Assembly: GCA_001295775.1 (NCBI GenBank)
Contig: LJIA01000001.1
Span: forward strand, 248,001-312,000
Direction of reading: 5' to 3'
DNA length: 64,000 nt
DNA from: a beta proteobacterium AAP99
Lineage (GTDB): Bacteria > Pseudomonadota > Gammaproteobacteria > Burkholderiales > Burkholderiaceae_C
The notes beneath the pieces are model-generated. The model was not told the origin of the DNA. It searched no databases and was given only the letters and a program-made list of their open reading frames with translations. The first letter of the stretch is position 1. Each line of letters begins with the position of its first letter. The translations under genes and the position numbers were made by a program. Below, piece by piece: positions 61,407 through 64,000 of the stretch.

Positions 61407-62673
61407 GCCATTCACTCCCCACGCTGAAGCGCGCGCACCGAAGGCGTTTCCGGCCCTCACGCCGGTCGCGGTCGCGATCGATCAACTGCGCGCCAGTGCA
61501 GATCCCGTTCCGACCGAGTCCGTCGCGCTCATGCAGGCCGCTGGTCGTGTGCTGGCCGAGGAGATCGTCGCGCCCATCAACGTGCCGCCGCATGACAACT
61601 CCGCGATGGACGGCTACGTCCTGCGCGTGGTGGATGCGCAGCGTTCGGTCGAGCAGGCTGCCGTGCTTCCCGTCAGCCAGCGCATTCCGGCCGGGCACCT
61701 CGGCGCGCCGCTGGCTTCGGGAACTGCTGCACGCATCTTCACCGGCGCGCCGATCCCCGACGGGGGCGAGCTGGTCGTGCCGCAGGAGCTGACCGAGGCG
61801 AGCGACGCGGGCATCCGGCTGCTGCAGCCGATGGGTGCCGGACAGCACATCCGCTGCGCTGGCGAGGATATTGCGCAAGGCAGCGTGCTGGTACCCGCAG
61901 GCACCCGCCTCTCCGCGGCGCATCTGGGCTTGATCGCCAGCGTGGGGCAAGGCCGTGTGACCGTTCGCCGGCGCCTGCGTGTGGCCGTGTTTTCCACGGG
62001 GGACGAGCTGCGCATGCCCGGCGAGCCCCTCGGCCCCGGGCAGATCTACAACTCCAACCGCTTCGTGCACACCGCGCTGCTCGCGCAGATGGGCCACGAA
62101 GTGACGGACCTCGGCATCGTGCGCGACTCGCTCGATGCAACCCGCGCGGCCCTGCGGGAGGCGGCTCAGCAGCACGACATCATCATCACCTGCGGCGGCG
62201 TGAGCGTGGGCGAGGAAGATCACGTCAAGGCTGCTGTGCAGGCCGAAGGCGAGCTCACCCTGTGGAGCCTGGCCATCAAGCCTGGCAAACCGCTGGCGCA
62301 TGGCAAGGTGCGGCGTGCCGATGGCAGCAGCGCGCAGTTCATCGGCCTGCCGGGGAATCCGGTTTCCAGCTTCGTCACGCTGCTGATCGTCGTCGCCCCC
62401 TTATTCAAGGCCATGTTGGGTGAGACGGCGCGGGAGCAGGCCCTGGATCTGCGTGCGGACTTTGCGTGGCCCAAGCCGGACAAACGGCAGGAATTCCTGC
62501 GGGTGCGCATGAATGCGGCGGGCGGTCTGGATCTCTATCCTAATCAGGGCAGTGGCGTGCTCACCTCCTGTGCGTGGGCCGATGGACTCGTGGACAACCC
62601 GGGTGGCCGCGCCATTGCGGAAGGCGATACGGTGCGCTTTCTTCCTCTTTCCGGATTGATGGGGCTCGCATGA
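61396..62673 (+). CDS. moeA: Molybdopterin molybdenumtransferase
   Basis: 425 aa. Inserts molybdenum into adenylated molybdopterin. INVPPHDNSAMDGYVLRV, GTAARIFTGAPIPDGGELVV, PAGTRLSAAHLGLIASVGQG, VAVFSTGDELRMPGEPLGPG, ITCGGVSVGEEDHVKAAVQ and IGLPGNPVSSFVTLLIVV are all family motifs. ATG 61396 lies inside the last codons of thrC, indicating coupling. moaD follows with a 4-nt overlap. Confidence 0.96.
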   Translation: MSAEPFTPHAEARAPKAFPALTPVAVAIDQLRASADPVPTESVALMQAAGRVLAEEIVAPINVPPHDNSAMDGYVLRVVDAQRSVEQAAVLPVSQRIPAGHLGAPLASGTAARIFTGAPIPDGGELVVPQELTEASDAGIRLLQPMGAGQHIRCAGEDIAQGSVLVPAGTRLSAAHLGLIASVGQGRVTVRRRLRVAVFSTGDELRMPGEPLGPGQIYNSNRFVHTALLAQMGHEVTDLGIVRDSLDATRAALREAAQQHDIIITCGGVSVGEEDHVKAAVQAEGELTLWSLAIKPGKPLAHGKVRRADGSSAQFIGLPGNPVSSFVTLLIVVAPLFKAMLGETAREQALDLRADFAWPKPDKRQEFLRVRMNAAGGLDLYPNQGSGVLTSCAWADGLVDNPGGRAIAEGDTVRFLPLSGLMGLA

Positions 62674-62927
62674 AGATCAAGCTCCTCTACTTCGCCAAGC
62701 TCCGCGAGCAGGTCGGTGTCGATGCCGAAACCCTGGAACTGGGGCAGGGCGCGTGGACCGTCGCGGATTTGCGCGCCCATCTGCGCGATCGCGGGGCCGC
62801 CTGGTCGGACGCCCTGGCCGAAGGCAAGGCCGTGCGCGCTGCGGTGAACCAGCAGATGGCGCAGGCCAGTACGGCTGTGCCCGACGGCGCCGAGGTCGCG
62901 TTCTTTCCGCCTGTCACCGGCGGATGA
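62670..62927 (+). CDS. moaD: Molybdopterin synthase small subunit
   Basis: 85 aa ubiquitin-like sulfur carrier ending in PPVTGG; the final Gly becomes the thiocarboxylate. MKIKLLYFAKLREQVGVDAE opens the fold. The ATG overlaps the moeA stop (ATGA). It supplies sulfur to MoaE, encoded 17 nt later. Confidence 0.95.
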   Translation: MKIKLLYFAKLREQVGVDAETLELGQGAWTVADLRAHLRDRGAAWSDALAEGKAVRAAVNQQMAQASTAVPDGAEVAFFPPVTGG

Positions 62928-62944
62928 GGCAGGGAAGTCTGGAT

Positions 62945-63418
62945 ATGAGCGTCCGCGTCCAGATCGAGGACTTCGACCTCGGAGTGGAAGTCGCTGCCAT
63001 GCGCGCTGGCCGCACCGACATCGGCGGCATCGCCAGCTTCATCGGCACGGTGCGTGATCTGAACGAAGGCGATGCGGTCTCGACACTGACGCTGGAGCAC
63101 TACCCCGGCATGACCGAAGGCGCGCTGCAGGGCATTGTCGAGGAGGCGCACCGCCGCTTCGAGCTGCTTGATGCACGCGTGATCCATCGGGTGGGCCGAC
63201 TGGCACCGGGCGATCAGATCGTGCTGGTCATCACGGCGTCGGGACACCGTGGCGAGGCCTTTGCGGCCTGCGAATTTCTGATGGACTACCTCAAGACCCG
63301 CGCACCGTTCTGGAAGAAGGAGGTCACGCCGGACGGCGAGCGCTGGGTGGATGCGCGTGAGCGTGATGACGAAGCCGCTGCGCGCTGGAGCTCTGCTGAC
63401 GAGCGAGGCGCGCCCTGA
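62945..63418 (+). CDS. moaE: Molybdopterin synthase catalytic subunit
   Basis: 157 aa. GGIASFIGTVRDLNEGDAVS, LEHYPGMTEGALQGIVEEAH, HRVGRLAPGDQIVLVITASG and the catalytic lysine region APFWKKEVTPDGERWVD match MoaE. With MoaD it converts cyclic pyranopterin monophosphate to molybdopterin. The ATG at 62945 begins the family sequence. crcB overlaps its stop by 1 nt. Confidence 0.96.
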   Translation: MSVRVQIEDFDLGVEVAAMRAGRTDIGGIASFIGTVRDLNEGDAVSTLTLEHYPGMTEGALQGIVEEAHRRFELLDARVIHRVGRLAPGDQIVLVITASGHRGEAFAACEFLMDYLKTRAPFWKKEVTPDGERWVDARERDDEAAARWSSADERGAP

Positions 63419-63828
63419 TGAACGTACTGGGCACGGCGAGCAGCGCGAGCCTCTGGGTCGGCGGTGCTGCGGTGTTCATCGGCGCCGGCGTGGGCGCCGT
63501 GGCGCGCTGGGTGCTCGGCATGAAGCTGCCGCTCTGGCAGGGCTTTCCGCTGGGTACGCTGGCAGCCAATCTCGTGGGGGCATTTGCAATCGGCGTGCTC
63601 TCCGTGTGGCTTGCGGGTCAGCAGGGCATGAACCCGCTGCTGCGGCTGGCGCTGATGACTGGTCTGCTGGGCGGGTTGACGACTTTTTCCACCTTCAGCC
63701 TCGAATCGGTCACGCTCATCCAGAACGGCCGCGCGTTCGAGGCGCTGCTGCATGCAGGCCTGCACCTGCTGGGCAGCCTGCTGCTCGTCGGCCTGGGTGT
63801 GTTTGCAGCGCGCTCCGCGCTGCAGTAG
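63418..63828 (+). CDS. crcB: Fluoride efflux transporter CrcB/Fluc
   Basis: 136 aa with four membrane segments. GAGVGAVARWVLGMKL, FPLGTLAANLVGAFAIGVLS with the pore Asn, and TGLLGGLTTFSTFSLESV with the Phe/Thr/Ser track and central Na+ site are the Fluc family signatures. It works as a dual-topology dimer that exports fluoride. It is coupled to moaE through a TGATG overlap; no fluoride riboswitch is seen because it has no leader of its own. Confidence 0.94.
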   Translation: MNVLGTASSASLWVGGAAVFIGAGVGAVARWVLGMKLPLWQGFPLGTLAANLVGAFAIGVLSVWLAGQQGMNPLLRLALMTGLLGGLTTFSTFSLESVTLIQNGRAFEALLHAGLHLLGSLLLVGLGVFAARSALQ

Positions 63829-64000
63829 GCCGCTCCGTCGCCACAGCCTCGCGCGCGGACGTGATCGCGCCGAAAAGTTCCCCAAACGGCTGAACATTCG
63901 CTGACGTCTGCGTGGCGCCACGCTGAACACGCGAATAGCCAACTTCGTTTGCAGCTTCACTGTCAACCCTAACTCGGTTTACAGCGCGTAACTGCGAAGT
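63829..64000. other. Non-coding tail of the window
   Basis: No gene start was recognised. GCGTGGCGCCACGC at 63910-63923 is a perfect 14-bp palindrome. The last 50 bases are AT-richer and could belong to the next promoter. Confidence 0.4.

Noticed and set aside
63310-63430. Fluoride riboswitch upstream of crcB
   Set aside because: crcB overlaps the moaE stop, so there is no leader; the upstream sequence is moaE coding.

Overview
The window is a chromosomal segment of a high-G+C Gram-negative bacterium. Gene content and order (mdh, a divergent GntR regulator, sdhCDAB-sdhE-gltA, then odhA-odhB-lpdA-zapE; rpsP-rimM-trmD-rplS; Csu-type fimbriae; hom-thrC-moeA-moaD-moaE) point to the Betaproteobacteria, order Burkholderiales, probably near Comamonadaceae/Sphaerotilaceae. 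That placement is inferred from synteny and protein character; no database search was run. Most of the DNA is densely packed housekeeping sequence with short gaps, several ATGA-type overlaps and clear intrinsic terminators.

Layout. 1-15350: a TCA-cycle block. A CitE-like lyase (cut by the window edge) and malate dehydrogenase are on the minus strand. A GntR/UTRA regulator, the four succinate dehydrogenase genes with assembly factor SdhE, citrate synthase, the 2-oxoglutarate dehydrogenase complex (E1, E2, E3) and ZapE are on the plus strand. 15350-17510: an AT-rich non-coding stretch, AlaX and a TM2 protein. 17511-19760: the ribosomal protein/tRNA and ribosome maturation operon rpsP-rimM-trmD-rplS. 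19860-28470: a NUDIX hydrolase with a duplicated 3' end, a CobD/CbiB-like protein, a MITE-like element, a minus-strand set (M48 protease, PCD, RsgA, DUF2007), then orn, an ABC-F ATPase and a small membrane protein. 28474-36170: tRNA-Arg(CCT), a phospholipase-D lipoprotein and a Csu-type chaperone-usher fimbrial operon. 36819-41966: topoisomerase IV genes parE and parC with a vapBC toxin-antitoxin pair between them. 42176-47304: an MBL-fold lipoprotein, a CopD-like membrane protein, PhzF, an EamA transporter and a divergent MocR regulator. 47577-54168: htpG, a deoxyinosine glycosylase, a spermidine-synthase-like protein, a secreted protein of unknown function and a DUF1631 protein. 54233-56988 (minus): phoH, bcp and a Mth938-like protein. 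57202-63828: alaA, hom, thrC, moeA, moaD, moaE and crcB.

No defence island, prophage, CRISPR array or complete insertion sequence was recognised. The most unusual material is non-coding: (i) a dispersed imperfect-palindrome family of about 65-75 bp with seven or eight copies between genes; (ii) a 345-bp MITE-like element with terminal inverted repeats and a TA duplication; (iii) a roughly 160-bp duplication of the NUDIX gene 3' end in which the 18 codons differ only synonymously, resembling an integration scar; (iv) an array of seven mini-hairpins between lpdA and zapE with inverted GATGAC/GTCATC spacers; (v) a sigma-32-type promoter for htpG followed by a long leader that contains two copies of the palindrome family. 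None of these is proven to be a new system, but (iii), (iv) and (v) are the best candidates for follow-up.
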